Shown here piece after piece: positions 13,001 to 23,849 of a DNA stretch of 64,000 nucleotides. The stretch is from Heterotrichella gracilis. Taxonomy: Eukaryota > Sar > Xanthophyceae > Tribonematales > Xanthonemataceae. The notes beneath the pieces were generated by a model. The model was not told the origin of the DNA, did not search any database, and saw nothing but the letters and a program-made list of their open reading frames with translations. The translations under genes and the position numbers were made by a program. The stretch's first letter is position 1; each line of letters starts with the position of its first letter. The stretch covers positions 22,936-86,935 of the forward strand of contig JAULBX010018081.1 in assembly GCA_032358255.1 (NCBI GenBank), written 5' to 3'.

Positions 13001-14683
13001 GTCGGGGCCCACCTCGTACACCTCCAAACCCCCGTGAGGGTCGAGGGTTTCTGGCAGCTTATCGACATCGATGGGAGGGAACTTTCCCTTCACGCGCTTG
13101 GCGTTCACCGCCCTGAACGATCCAGGGGGAAAGGGGAATGAGGGAGGTGTGGGGAGGGGGTGGAGGGAGAGGTGCGTGCAGACGCGTGATAGGGAACTGC
13201 GGTGTCCGGGAGCTGCCTGACTTTTCCAAACTGCGGCGGGCTACTCGTCATTTCCTAACTGTTGTGTTTAATGCTTGACCTCACTGGCATGTAGAATTTA
13301 TGGCCTCCAGTTTCAGGCCCAGGGCCACATGGGCTGCCCTTGTCATTAAGGACCTGCAGGCTTAAACCATCCAAAAGTGGTACAAGCAATGTCAGGACAG
13401 AAATGTGTGGCGCAAGCTTGTGGTTGGCTGATTGCTGATCTGGTCTTTGTGCCGGTATGCTGTACTATAATATAAGTTTCAGGCCCAGCAGGACAAACCA
13501 CGCCACACCAAGCACCGGTACCAACAGCACAGCTTGCGTCATCGTGGGTTGCTAGTGACAACCAGGCACGGCAAGGACAGGAGTGCTTGAATGGGAATGA
13601 ATGCTCACTATATACAAGCTGGCTGACCTCCCCATTGCAACTACTGTCCCCTGGAGTTGGGGTAGCCAGCAAGCAAGCAGTCCTATGCTTGCCAGGTCAG
13701 ATCCCCAGAAATCGCCACTTACTTGAGGATCTTGGTAGTCAGGCTCCTTGTCGCCATACATGGTAAGTAAATCTAAAAGGGGAAAAAAAGAATTCGCCAA
13801 GACACCCTTCCACCCTTAACTCTTACGTTTGCGGTTGTGAGGAAAGTCAGAGGTCGCCCACTTACTTGAGTATCTTGGCCGTCAGGCTCTTCTCCACCAG
13901 CTTGTCCAGCTCCTTGTCGCCATACCAGGACTGAAGCACCTTCACCTGTGGTCCCTTCGCCTTGGCGGCCTTGCCTTGCTGGCTGGCGTACAGCTGGGCC
14001 ATGGTGGCGGGGATGGTGACATTCAACACCTGCAAATGAATTATTGGTTAGTGGCTGGGGTAGGTGACATTTAACACCTGCAAATACTAGTAGTTAATGG
14101 CGGGGATGGTGACAATGAACATCTGCCAATTTATTTTCAGGCGGGCGGGCAGACCAAGCAGTGAGCTTCAATAGGTGGCACAGCTTGGTTGGCCAGAAGG
14201 GTGTGGGGCTGCCCCCAGAGGTGTACCAGAAATTGCACTGCTTGATGGCTTGTACCAGGGAGGGTTGGCGCTAGGGTTTTCGAACGGGTTTCCCCGGGAT
14301 CTGAGAAGGAAGAAAGATATGAAGGGATCGTGCGATACAGAGCACATGGGGCAAGCCACGAAAGGCTACAACGCAGCTGACGGAGGGTTTCCAGAACAGA
14401 AATGGTAGCGCTTGGCGCTTTTTTTCTTTTCATTTTTTGTACCCATGTCTGACCAGGCTGTCTGACCAGGATGGTCAGAAGGAGGGTGGGACTGCCCAGA
14501 GGTGTACCACTGGTGGTGGGTTGCATCGGGTAGGGTTGACGGTAGGGTTTTTCGTCCTTTCCATACCCGTATCTGGCCATGACTCAGCTCTGGAAGGCCC
14601 TTGTCGAGGTCCACACCACCCCACTCTCCAGCATAGTCTGGCTGAAGGATCGGGTCTGGGGCCTCCCCGCCGTTGGACGCCAT
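10096..14683 (-). CDS. divergent SET-domain protein, 3' end unresolved
   Basis: Exons 14683-14567, 14029-13866, 13112-12876, 12200-12019, 11018-10845 and 10178-10096 chain in phase to 319 residues ending at a GT donor, so at least one more exon follows. The start is the ATG opening MASNGGEAPD. The first SET segment is at about residues 142-161 (GLRNKGRTIKRGEVIDMYGG, matching the usual GxGLxA...IxKGExIxEYGG). The C-terminal SET part is at about 245-305, including VATRDILPGESLGYPYSFHYW, matching the AxRDIxxGEELxxYG pattern. The usual NHSCxPN motif is degenerate (SHIGNC), so lysine methyltransferase activity is uncertain. Its introns hold the densest exon-echo arrays in the window (exons 2, 4 and 5). 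The SET call is good; the substrate is unknown. Confidence 0.75.
10580..10888 (-). repeat. exon echoes of the donor end of SET exon 5
   Basis: The sequence around the true exon 5 end (10842-10888, CACCTGGCAGGATGTCCC on the plus strand) recurs at 10742-10790, at 10669-10700 in degraded form, and as a weak trace near 10580-10615. Each better copy keeps the reverse-strand donor and a few upstream codons for the VATRDILPG segment. C-rich tracts separate the copies. Confidence 0.7.
10986..11240 (-). repeat. 106-base tandem repeat copying the acceptor end of SET exon 5
   Basis: The core CTTGCCACTGATGGTGCCGT begins at 10986, 11092 and 11197, spaced 106 and 105 bases. The first copy is the start of true exon 5 (acceptor TAG at 11019-11021). 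The others repeat the acceptor, the codons for GAPSYGTISGK and the following AT-rich intron sequence. The first two copies are nearly identical, which suggests a recent duplication. Confidence 0.9.
11553..12050 (-). repeat. four-copy tandem array of SET exon 4 and its donor, period about 154
   Basis: The motif CACCTGACAGGTACAGCGT starts near 11554, 11707, 11860 and 12017. The last is the real exon 4 donor end. The three others repeat about 95 bases of coding sequence, keep the donor and, read on the reverse strand, keep frame: for example NKEEGCEEGEGLARDITHAL against NKEEGFQEGEELAEDIAHAL in the exon. Variable CCACC-rich spacers lie between copies. Confidence 0.9.
12838..12868. repeat. interstitial telomere-like TTTAGGG tract
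   Basis: About four plus-strand TTTAGGG heptamers. On the coding (reverse) strand they become CCCTAAA and begin within about 10 bases of the SET exon 3 donor (12876/12875). Shorter runs occur in other introns, for example 26358-26374, 29765-29785, 45715-45737, 62495-62510 and 63778-63795. Confidence 0.9.
13715..13762 (-). repeat. exon echo of SET exon 2 donor end
   Basis: A shortened copy of 13858-13925. It reads MYGDKEPDYQDPQ on the reverse strand against WYGDKELDKL...AKILK in the exon, with the middle deleted. The donor CTCAAGTAAGTGG is preserved exactly. Confidence 0.7.
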
Positions 14684-16205
14684 CGGGCCCTCTGCACCCT
14701 AGGGTGCCACCCTGCAGAGGGAGGGAGCCAGCTGGATGTTGGAAACAGCAGGAAGATGGCTGGCACGTGTTGTGCTCGTGCTGTAACGCCTCAAGCAGCT
14801 GTAAAAGGGGCTGTGTTGGCAGTTTGGTGTAACGAGCTGCCACCAGTTACTGCCGGTTGAACTATCTGACTAAGTTGGCAAAACCAAGGAATGCCAGCAG
14901 TGCTCCCAGAAGCAGGCGCTAATGCTCTATGTGACTTGCAAGTATAGACATTACGTTCAAAATAAACGGGACAGACAGCAACCACTGGAACACTGGGCGT
15001 CTTTAACAAAGTTGACAGGGCGATGGGGAATGCACGCATATGCACTATTCGGATGGTTGTGTTCTCTTTCGTTTTCCAAGCACCCCCACCTTTTAGGCAA
15101 AATGAAATAAGTTCGCAGTTGGGATTCGTGGACACATCATCGCTCCCGCCTCCCCTTCACGGGTGCACAACTCCAGAGTTGTGGTTGTTCACATAGCGCC
15201 GGGTACTAGCGATGTTGGGGTGGTGGGTCCCGGGTTTCTGAACGACGACGGGGATGTGTGTCAACAGTAGATGGGTGGAGAACCAGCGTCGTCTGTAGCG
15301 GAGATTCAATGGTTGCTTCTGGAGCCATTCCTGGCTTTTGACCTATTAAAAATTGGAAATACCTCTGTTTTTTGGGCAAAATACACACAACTACCGAGCT
15401 GGGGACACCTTGTCCATAAGCACAAGAAGAGCTTACGACCTCTACACATACTTTATTGCAACTCCTGCTGTCCTCTGCACGACCGCTTTTAGCAAGCAAA
15501 GAAGTCGTTTTGCGGTCTCCATCGGTGTGTTGCTTCTCCCCAGACTGCCCTTCTCATCAGCGCCTGGAGTTGCAAAACTAGCACCTTGCTGAATACCTGA
15601 AAGGCCTAGACTTCAGTGACCACGCGTTGGTGCCCTAACAGGTAGGCTGGGCTTATAGGCAAGGCGAATTGTGCCTAAAGTCTTGCTGGTACCCGTGACG
15701 ATGTTACAATCCTTGTGGCTTTTACCTGTCTTTGTGCACAGCGCAACGTTTGCCATGGCCCCAAACTAAGTTTCTATGGTCGATTTTCTTTCAAGACAAG
15801 CTTCGGCCACAGTAGTGTGCAGTCAGGGTTGAGAGACCACCCAGGGTGCACGCAGTCCACGCATATGCATGCACATGGTGTCGGTTGCACCCTTCTGCAG
15901 CCAACCTACCATGGGCTTGTGTGCACAATAACCCTGCTGTTTGGTTAAAGCCAGGTGCATGCTTCCAAGACGTTCTGGTGTATGACCAGTGGGAAGGGTG
16001 TTAAACATGTTTTGCAGACAAAGCTGAGTTCATGGCACATGCTCGGCTAGTGCTCAAACTGTGCCACCACAGCACTCCAACCTCCGCACCCCACCAACCA
16101 CCTCACCTCCTCACCTGCAGACCAGCACACCACACCTGCCTCCAACCGAATCCAGCCTTCACACACACCCCTGCTCCCGCCATCTTCCGCGTCCCCCCCC
16201 CCGCC
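14684..16205. other. divergent intergenic region, 1.5 kb
   Basis: It separates the reverse SET gene from the forward copine/U-box gene and should carry both promoters. No convincing exon, TATA box or repeat was seen, apart from short direct repeats. Confidence 0.5.
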
Positions 16206-19200
16206 ATGGGGTTCTTCAAAAAGGTGTTTGGCACTGACCCCAAAAAGCAGCAGGGCCCAACCCTGAACAAGCAGACAGGCACCTTCAAGTTCAGGACCAT
16301 CAAGGACAACTACTCTACCATTGACCAGGTGCAGGCGGCCCTGCGCCAGAATGGGCTGGAGGCCTCGCAGCTGATAGTGGGGATAGACTACACAAAGGTG
16401 CGTCTGGCATGCATCCACCAGCCTCCAGACACGGCTGTGCGCCTAGGGTTTGGTTGTGGGCTTAGGTGAGGGTGAGAACCTTTGGCACCTTGTGCAATGT
16501 AAGTCCCTGAAGAACAGCATTGCTAGTCTAGACCAGGTGCAAAGCGTCAGAACTCTGGGCTGGAGGCGTCCCAGCTGATGGAGGGGGTAGATCACACAAA
16601 GGTGAGCGTGGCGGACGAGCACCAGCCTCGTGGGACGAAGCTGTGCATTTAGGGTTTTGAGGGTAGAGATTAGGGTTGTAGGTCAGAAGTGGGGCACTTT
16701 CAAGTGTTGTTGTAAAAGGGCCAGAGGTCTTGCAGCTGATTGTGGGGATAGACTACACCAAGGTGGGTGCAAATCGCAGTTTCTTGCACCTGCTGGCGAG
16801 GCGCATGCAACCCCCGCCAAGGGTTATAAAACCTTATGTCTCTCTAATGAAAACAGGAAAGTTACCTTTCCACTTCCAAAAAGTCAGAAACCCTACACCC
16901 CAAACCCCCTGTGTTTGCTTTTACTGGGCAATGATTGGACTGCGCCACTGGCTTGAATTTCCTTGCTAAGACAGCATTATGGTGGGAACTTTTTTACGTT
17001 GTGTTCCCCACTGTAGAGCAATGAGTGGACTGGGAAAACCAGCTTCAACGGGCAGTGCCTGCATGCCATCGGCCCCACGCCCAACCCCTACGAGCAGGCC
17101 ATCGCCATCATCGGGAAAACCCTAGCGCCCTTTGATGACGACAACCTCATCCCCGCGTACGGCTTTGGAGATGGTGGGTAGAACGGTTGCTTAAGGTTTA
17201 GGGTTTGGACACGGTGCGTTGGGGAACTGTCTAGTTGGATGGCTACAGAGCTATGCCGTGAATGGTGCACGCCGCGTAATAATTGTAAGCATATGCACAC
17301 ACACATGCAAAACCCCACAGACCAGCCCCATCACTTGCAATGACCACGCATTGGTTACATGCATCTTACACGCAACCCCGATACACTCATCGCTCCAACC
17401 ATACACTCATCCCGTCTTCCACTCACCCCGTACCCCGATCCCCAACCGCAGCCACCACCAATGACCGCATTGTGTTCACACTATCCCACGACGGCTCCTC
17501 TACCCACACCATGCACTCTGCGCACACACAGACATCGGCGGCCGCACTCTGTGCACATTGCATCTCACCATCATACCGCCCCACTCCAGTAATCCCTTCC
17601 ACTCAACCCCCCACCCCCCACCGCAGCCACCACAAACGACCGCATGGTGTTCACACTGTCACACGACGGCGCCCCCTCCCACGGCTTCCAGTCCCTGCTG
17701 CAGCAGTACCGCGCAGCCACACCAGCCATAGACCTGGCAGGGCCAACCTCCTTTGCGCCAGCTATTAACCAGGCGGTGCAGGTGGGTGGGGTCGATGGAG
17801 TGGGGCTGTGGGGGGGGGGCACCCCAAAGTGGATGGTGGGACGCTAGGATATGAATAACACAATAATGATGGAAAGCCAGCTGCAGTCCGAAGACCATAG
17901 GCAATTCCCGGGTGAAAACAATGGCCAATGACGGGATCGAACCGCTGACCTTGGGCTTATTAAATCTGGGATTAGACGCTGTGCTGTGGCAAAGGGCATG
18001 ATTTCAACCCATTCTGGTGTTTTCATGATGCCCGCCTTGGTCTATTCATGGGTTTTCATCCTGTTTCGTGTCCCGCGCAGGTTGTGATTGACAGCGGCAT
18101 GCAGTACCACATCCTGCTGCTGGTGGCGGATGGCCAGGTCACACGCGGGTCAGCCACAGCAAGTGGCCAGCTCAGCCCCCAGGAGCTGGCTACAGTGAAC
18201 GCCATTGTGGCGGCCAGGTGAGGACAGGGAAACTTGAACGCTCAAAAAACTGAAAGTGACAGTGCCATTCTAAGCGTTGATGCAAATGCATGGAAAATAA
18301 ATCATGGCTGTCGTGAACGCAATGGTGGCGGCCATGTGTGGGCAAAAACATGAACACACTGAAACCTGGATGTGGGGGAAGAGTGCCTTTGATTTTCGAC
18401 TTAAATGCGTTTTTTTTTTGCTGCATGCCTTCATCGCTCCATGGCTTTAAGTGTTTTTGCTTTATCTGACAATGAAAATCGCCCCTCTCTTTCGCCTGAC
18501 TTCCCCTTTTTCTCCCCCCCCACAGCTACTTCCCTCTTTCCATCATCATGGTGGGGGTTGGGGATGGTCCCTGGGACATGATGACAGAATTTGACGACAA
18601 GCTGCCCTCCCGCCAGTTTGACAATTTCCAGTTTGTGAACTTCACGCAGCTTATGGCGGATACGCGGGGTCAGGACCAGGCCAGGCGCGAGACACAGTTT
18701 GCACTCAGGGCCCTCATGGAGGTGCCTGAGCAGTACAAGGTAAGAAAAAATTAAAATCATCGTTGGGCTTTGGTTTTGGTGAAGGCGATGGTTGTGTGGA
18801 GACAATGTGAAGGGGAAAACCCTCAGCCAATAATATAAAGTGCTGTATCTCAAGATCTCACACACATCCACTAATGGTCATATTACCATGCACATTCGCA
18901 TCCGAATCCTCATCCGAATCCTCATTCATTATCCCCATCTTTGCAGGCGGTCCTCAGCCGCAATCTGGTCGGTGGGCAACCCCGTTTGGACAGGCAGCTA
19001 CCCCAGGTTAGGGTATTGGGCCTGCCACCCGCCGCCAAGGCAGCAGCAGCTGCGGCAGTCGGACAGATGGGGCAGGGAGGGCCTGGTGCAGGGTACGTCC
19101 ACCTCAACCCTCAGGGCTAGGGCATTGAGTGCATGTATGCTCAAATGGTACTCCTCCATCTTGCCATCCAGGATCACGCCATCCTCCGACTGCGGGGAGA

Positions 19201-21613
19201 GAGGGAGGGGGGGGGGGGGGGTAGGTCTTTCTCACAACTGACTGTTGAATCTCGTGTTGTGTCGATTTGCAAGGTAAGTAATTTAATGTATACCAAAAAC
19301 ATACATTAAAATGCCACAAAAACCAAAAAAATAGCAAAAACATGTACCCTCGGGGCTGGGGCCTTGCAGTGCTCGATTGCATGCATGTTGGATGGGTATG
19401 GGTCTTCAACGCTGTGGCGACCCCACTGCACTTCGGTTGGCTGGATATGGCAGTGGGTTGTTGCGTGCTTTGCTCTCTGCAGCTCATTGCTTGCAGTCTG
19501 ATTGTCAGCAATTACAATCAGACTGCACGCAATGGTCACGCAATGATTGTAATTGCGGACAATCAGACTGCACGCAATCTGCAATCCAGGCCTGGCACGC
19601 ATGGTAGGCTAGCAGTGGTTGGGCAGAGCGCGTGGTAAACACATACCCCAACCCTGATGCTGAACCCTCAATGCTACCCCTGAATGCAGGTACCCTGGCC
19701 AGCAGCCTTAACCCAGCACGCATGGGCTGAGCTTTAAGCAGGGCGCAGACCCTCATCCTGAAACCTAAATGCTACCCCCTGCCGCATGCGTGCAGGTACC
19801 CTGGCCAGCAGCCCTACCCCAGCACGCATGGGCAGAGCTTCAACCAGGGCGCTTACGCCCCCTACCCCACGCCCCCTCCCTCCTCGTTCGGCGCTGTGCC
19901 GCAGTACCCATCCTTCAACGGCCCGCCACCCTCGGCCGCCGACACCAGCAGCCCCTATCCGTCCATCTACAACCAGCCTGGCGGGGCGCAATCCGCACCC
20001 CCATCCTCCCAACAGGTAGGATGCAAGGACAAGGGGAGGGTTGGTAGGATGAAAGGAAAAGGGAGGGTTTGGTGGGATGGAAGGAAAAGGGTTGAGGGTT
20101 GGGGGGCCCAGCACCACCATGGGCTGATCTGGTCTAGCTTAGAACGCGCAAGACCAGTTATTAATTGGTACATTATCAGTGCATTGCGCTGCATGGGTAA
20201 TGCTGTCTGCTAAACTGGCTTTATTGCCGAATTGCACCTAACAGGGGTGTTCATGTGTAACCTAGGACTTTCCCTGACGTACCTAATTATCGATATATTA
20301 CGGCCAGCACGGCTACCCAACATTGCTGCCAGGGGGCCAGGGGGGTGGATTGCACGTACAGCCATGCCGTATAATTACCCAAAGTATATTATGTTTGTAA
20401 TATTAAATAAGTACAACATTGTATATGATGATCTATATACTAAAGACCTGTTCTTCCCAGCAGGGCTACCCAGCATTGCTGCCGGGGGGCCAAGGTGGTG
20501 GAGGCGCTCCACCATCCAGCTCAGCCCACAATTTCCCTCCTCCTTCCTCAGCCGCGCACAACTACCCCCCGCCCTCCTCAGCCACCAATGCCTACCCACA
20601 GTTTGGGGGGGCTGGCGCATACCCTGGAGCCCCACCCCCCTCGCAAGGAGCATACCCTGGCGCCCCGCCATCCACAGCAAATGCCAGCCCCTACCCCGGG
20701 GCGCCGCAATCCACAGCAAACGCCAGCCCCTACCCGGGGGCGCCGCAATCAACAGCAAGCGCATACCCCGGTGCCCCACAATTAGGGGCCAGTGCCTATC
20801 CCGGAGCACCACCATCCACAGCTAGTGCATATCCCGGGGCGTCGCAATCGTCAGCAAGTGCCTACCCTGGGGCGCCACAATCGTCAGCAGCCAATGCCTA
20901 TCCCGCAATGGGTGGTGCGCCGCGTGAGGCTGCAGCCCCCACTGCACCCCCCACCGCACCCGCATCCGCACCTGCAGCAGCTGGAGGGGGTACAGCTCGG
21001 GGTGCGCCTGCTGGCACCAACCCCATGTTTGTCTGCCCGATCACCAAGGTAAGCCGTCGACACTTGTTGGAATTTACAACCATTGCTTATCCAACCAGTG
21101 AAGAACTCGTCTGAGTCTGCATGCTCATGCTTGGGAGCTTGCTTCACTGCTGGCCACACCCAGCAAGTAGCGTGCGACTTTAGCCCCTACAAGGGTCTAG
21201 GATTTAGGGTTTACTAGGCGTATCTGATGCATCACCATTGTCACACGGCCATATTTGCTTTTTAAAAAATGTCTGCTGTTTTTGTGTGTGCATGATTGGG
21301 CATCAAGCACTGCCTTCGGGCAAATACCTGCCAGTTCTCTTCCCCCTTTGGGCAAATACCTCCCTTTCCCTCCCCCATCCCCTTTTCTCACCATCCTACC
21401 CCCCTCCCCTTGCAGGAGGTGATGAGTGAGCCTGTGATGGCTGCCGATGGTTACACCTATGAGAGCAGCGCCATCACCCACTGGCTAAGCAGCAGCAGCA
21501 ACAGCCCCATGACAAACACCCCACTGCCCCACCAGCACCTCATTCCAAACCACGCGCTGCGCTCGGCAATCATCGAGTGGCAGCAGGCACAGAAGGGGGG
21601 CGACCAGGCATAG
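16206..21613 (+). CDS. copine-type vWA protein with C-terminal U-box
   Basis: Nine exons (16206-16397, 17017-17173, 17627-17781, 18081-18217, 18526-18739, 18947-19092, 19796-20015, 20461-21048, 21416-21613) join in phase to exactly 668 residues. Residues about 40-300 are a copine-type vWA domain like that of plant RGLG E3 ligases, with the D-x-T-x-S metal motif at D61/T63/S65 and [20 protein letters not shown]. Residues 334-590 are low complexity, with many YPGAP units. The end (about 597-665) is a U-box: FVCPITK, then [16 protein letters not shown] and SPMTNTPL, lacking RING zinc ligands. Known RGLG proteins end in a C3HC4 RING finger, so here the E2-binding module appears to be swapped. Expected activity is ubiquitin transfer. 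Echoes of exons 1, 3, 7 and 8 lie in its introns. Confidence 0.93.
16531..16763 (+). repeat. two exon echoes of copine/U-box exon 1
   Basis: The 3' part of exon 1 (16325-16400) recurs at 16531-16605 and, shorter, at 16709-16765. Both keep the coding text for the GIDYTK region and a GT donor after AAG. The first changes GIDY to GVDH. Telomere-like heptamer fragments lie between the copies (for example near 16650). Confidence 0.85.
17451..17500 (+). repeat. exon echo of copine/U-box exon 3 start
   Basis: GCAGCCACCACCAATGACCG at 17448 repeats the acceptor and first codons of exon 3 at 17623 and reads [15 protein letters not shown] against [15 protein letters not shown]. The acceptor AG is kept, the frame is open over the copied part, and no donor of the true exon is duplicated. 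Confidence 0.75.
17880..18010 (-). repeat. tRNA-like (SINE-type) sequence with B box
   Basis: On the reverse strand the segment carries GGTTCGATCCC, a near-perfect Pol III B box, preceded by an anticodon-arm-like stretch ending AAGGTCAGC. The 5' and 3' ends do not pair into an acceptor stem, so it is not an intact tRNA. It lies in intron 3 of the copine/U-box gene, in antisense. A tRNA-derived SINE fragment is the simplest reading. Confidence 0.5.
19684..19750 (+). repeat. broken exon echo of copine/U-box exon 7
   Basis: TGCAGGTACCCTGGCCAGCA at 19687 repeats the acceptor and start of exon 7 (19792). An in-frame stop follows YPGQQP because a C is missing, so inclusion would truncate the protein. 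This copy is a clear pseudo-exon. Confidence 0.8.
20306..20345 (+). repeat. exon echo of copine/U-box exon 8 start
   Basis: CAGCACGGCTACCCAACATT at 20307 repeats the start of exon 8 (20458-20495: CAGCAGGGCTACCCAGCATT). It covers about 40 bases, including the glycine-rich codons. Confidence 0.75.
20580..20935 (+). repeat. coding tandem repeat, YPGAP units
   Basis: Within exon 8, units of about 33-45 bases encode variants of [11 protein letters not shown] at least nine times. The DNA copies differ mostly at third positions, so the repeat is old or under selection. It forms the flexible linker between the vWA domain and the U-box. Confidence 0.9.
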
Positions 21614-22514
21614 AATGGAGCTGCTAATATCTTCCCCAGATTCTGGAGGGGAATAGGAATGTGAACCCAAGGAGGGGTGAGCGTGTGGGGGAATGTGAAG
21701 GTCCTTCTCCAGAATCGTTTTGGAAATGCATGCAGTTATGGTGAAAGGGCAGATGCCAACTGCAGCAGCACAGTCTTGCTGATAATGACCACAGTTACTG
21801 CTTTTTATTGCACCCTGACGCACATTGACCGAGTATCCAAATTGGGCATCCAAATCTGCTACGAATAGATTTGCATATAGGTATACAATATGCCTGCAGG
21901 GGGCCTGGTATCGTGACCTGCCAATGGCATGTAGTATACGTATTACATTGCATGTATGGATTTGTCGGCGCATCCTGTGTAGGGCAGCGTGCACAGCGCT
22001 GACCTAGTACGATTTTCTTTACATCTAGTATAATCTAGTATATGGAGGTACCACGTTGCCTTTCAGCAGGTTGCTGTTTTGGCGGGTGTTGTCAGTGGTG
22101 ACCGGGGGAAGCAGGAGAGTCACGGGTTCCCAAGCCACTGAATGCTGCACACTGCGCACTCCATTTACTGGATTTGCTGCTTACTCTGTCTTTGGCGTTT
22201 CAAACCTTGATGTGCTGCATTTGAAGTGATTACAAGTAGAAGGTGGATGGAGCACCACAGCGCTGCGACATGGCCCCTTAGGTCCGCTTTTGTGCGCTCC
22301 CGTTTTTCCTTTCTTTCTACCACCCTTTGATTTGTCCAGGCTTGTTGAGTGGTTGCCCAAGCCTTTTACTGAAAATAATTTGGGTAGTATCATTGACGTG
22401 TGAGTACTGTAACATGCTTTTGGCGTGTGAGTATCTTCCATCTTATATCCATGATGGATGATCCCCTCCTGGCAGCATTGTCAACAAGGTGCACCGTTGT
22501 CATCCGAGTTGTCT
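21614..22514. other. convergent 3' region
   Basis: Shared downstream region of the copine/U-box gene and SSNA1. A TTACA (reverse TGTAA) at 22230-22234 is a candidate poly(A) signal for SSNA1. No coding exon was seen. Confidence 0.5.
22230..22234 (-). promoter_or_regulatory. candidate TGTAA poly(A) signal of SSNA1
   Basis: Reverse-strand TGTAA about 280 bases past the stop at 22515. TGTAA is the usual chlorophyte signal, but a 5-base match can arise by chance. Confidence 0.3.
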
Positions 22515-23155
22515 TCAAGCCACCCTGCCAGGCTGCGTGTTCTTGACTATCTTCATGCTTTCCCGCTTCAGCACCGTAAGGAGTGTCTGGGAGCTCTCCA
22601 AGATCTTCAAGTACGCCACTTCTGTCTCCTGGATAATCTTGTCGTACTCATTCCGAGTAGACACCTGCAGAAGTAATCATCCCTGGCGCAGGCTGGAGAA
22701 GGTGCAGGCAATGGGTCGTGATGGGTACCTTGTCTAATGATATTGGAAGAGTTGTACACAACTAAGAGGTTGAAGGTGTAATGATGGACATCTGAGAACT
22801 TCTGCAGGGCAAGCATAGGTTCACGGTTGCAGATGGTGTTCTGTACCTTTTTGTGCAAGGACTCGTTGAGTGCACCAAGGCGTTGGGTCAGCTGCTGAAT
22901 GTCCTGTTGAAGCCGCTGTTTCTCACTCTCCTCCACCCGTATTTGGTTGCTGATCTCCTCTCTCCGCTCCCTTAGATCCTCAATACCTGATAGTACCAAG
23001 TAAGTTTGTTGTCGCTGGCAGGGGTTGCATTGGGTCAGCTGGTCAACCATCAAGCAACCCAACTGCAGTGGATGACCACTGTACACCGTGAAATTTTCCT
23101 TACATTTAACGAGTTCGTTGTTGTGGTTCTGAAGGGCAGCCCCTTGTGCAGCCAT
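22515..23155 (-). CDS. SSNA1: SSNA1/NA14 (DIP13) basal-body coiled-coil protein
   Basis: Exons 23155-23104, 22986-22847 and 22664-22515 join in phase to 113 residues, close to the roughly 120 residues of animal SSNA1. The start [18 protein letters not shown], the coiled-coil ([16 protein letters not shown]) and the end [20 protein letters not shown] match the family along its whole length. SSNA1, called DIP13 in Chlamydomonas, is a fibril-forming microtubule protein of centrioles, basal bodies and axonemes. Its presence fits an alga that makes flagella at some stage. Intron positions cut after C18 and within LHKK/VSTR. The identification is firm. Confidence 0.95.
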
Positions 23156-23559
23156 TTTCCCTCCTTCAAGCTTGTGCTTGCTGCCAGCAAACTATGTGTT
23201 GACTTGCCAGCCGATACACCAGGGACTGATGAGAGTGCGACAGGGCACGAAAGCGCCCAGATTGCCACTGGTAATATGGGGACTGTGATGAGCCTGCGCT
23301 TCAGGTTATTTTGCCCGGAAGAGGATTGGAATCGAGGTGTTGGTGCCGGCAAGACATGCGAGACATGCCATACAAAGTTCCCGAAGCAGCGAGCCGTCTG
23401 GGTATTAAAGACAAGTCACTGTAACAAGCTTACTGCAGGGCTCCAACACGGCACGCTGTTTTCTTTTCTGGCTGCTCACAAAGTTGTACCAGTCGGACCT
23501 CGTCCGGCCCTTCCCGCCACATCGCTGGCTATTCCCCCTTGCTGCGCTTTGCCTGCAGA

Positions 23560-23849
23560 TTATGCAGTAGGCAACCGCAACTCATAGACCTCTGGAAACC
23601 GAGCTTGCAGTGCTTTAGGAAGAGCAATACGAACTAGGTGGTGCTGTGAACGTAGTCCTTATTGTGCGTGTATGTGCTCATATAATACCCATATGGAGGG
23701 TGTGGCAACGTGGGTGCCCACTAGATAGCGAACAGCTCCAAACAGCCCGCAGTTCCTTGTATAACGCCTCAAGAATTTTTTTCACTTACGCTGGTTAGCT
23801 GATGTTCTCGAAACTCGGTGTCTGTAAGGAGTTGAGTGCTATCAGCCAT
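23560..23849 (-). CDS. possible 47-residue protein, two exons
   Basis: An ATG at 23849 opens 20 codons (MADSTQLLTDTEFREHQLTS) that end at a consensus donor (AGC/GTAAGTG, exon end 23790). An acceptor TTCACAG at 23644 starts a second exon (23643-23560) that continues in phase for 27 codons, rich in Leu, Arg and Pro, to TAA. The short intron, good splice sites and phase match support a real small gene lying upstream of SSNA1 on the same strand. I do not recognise it. It could instead be a leader exon of another transcript. Confidence 0.4.
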
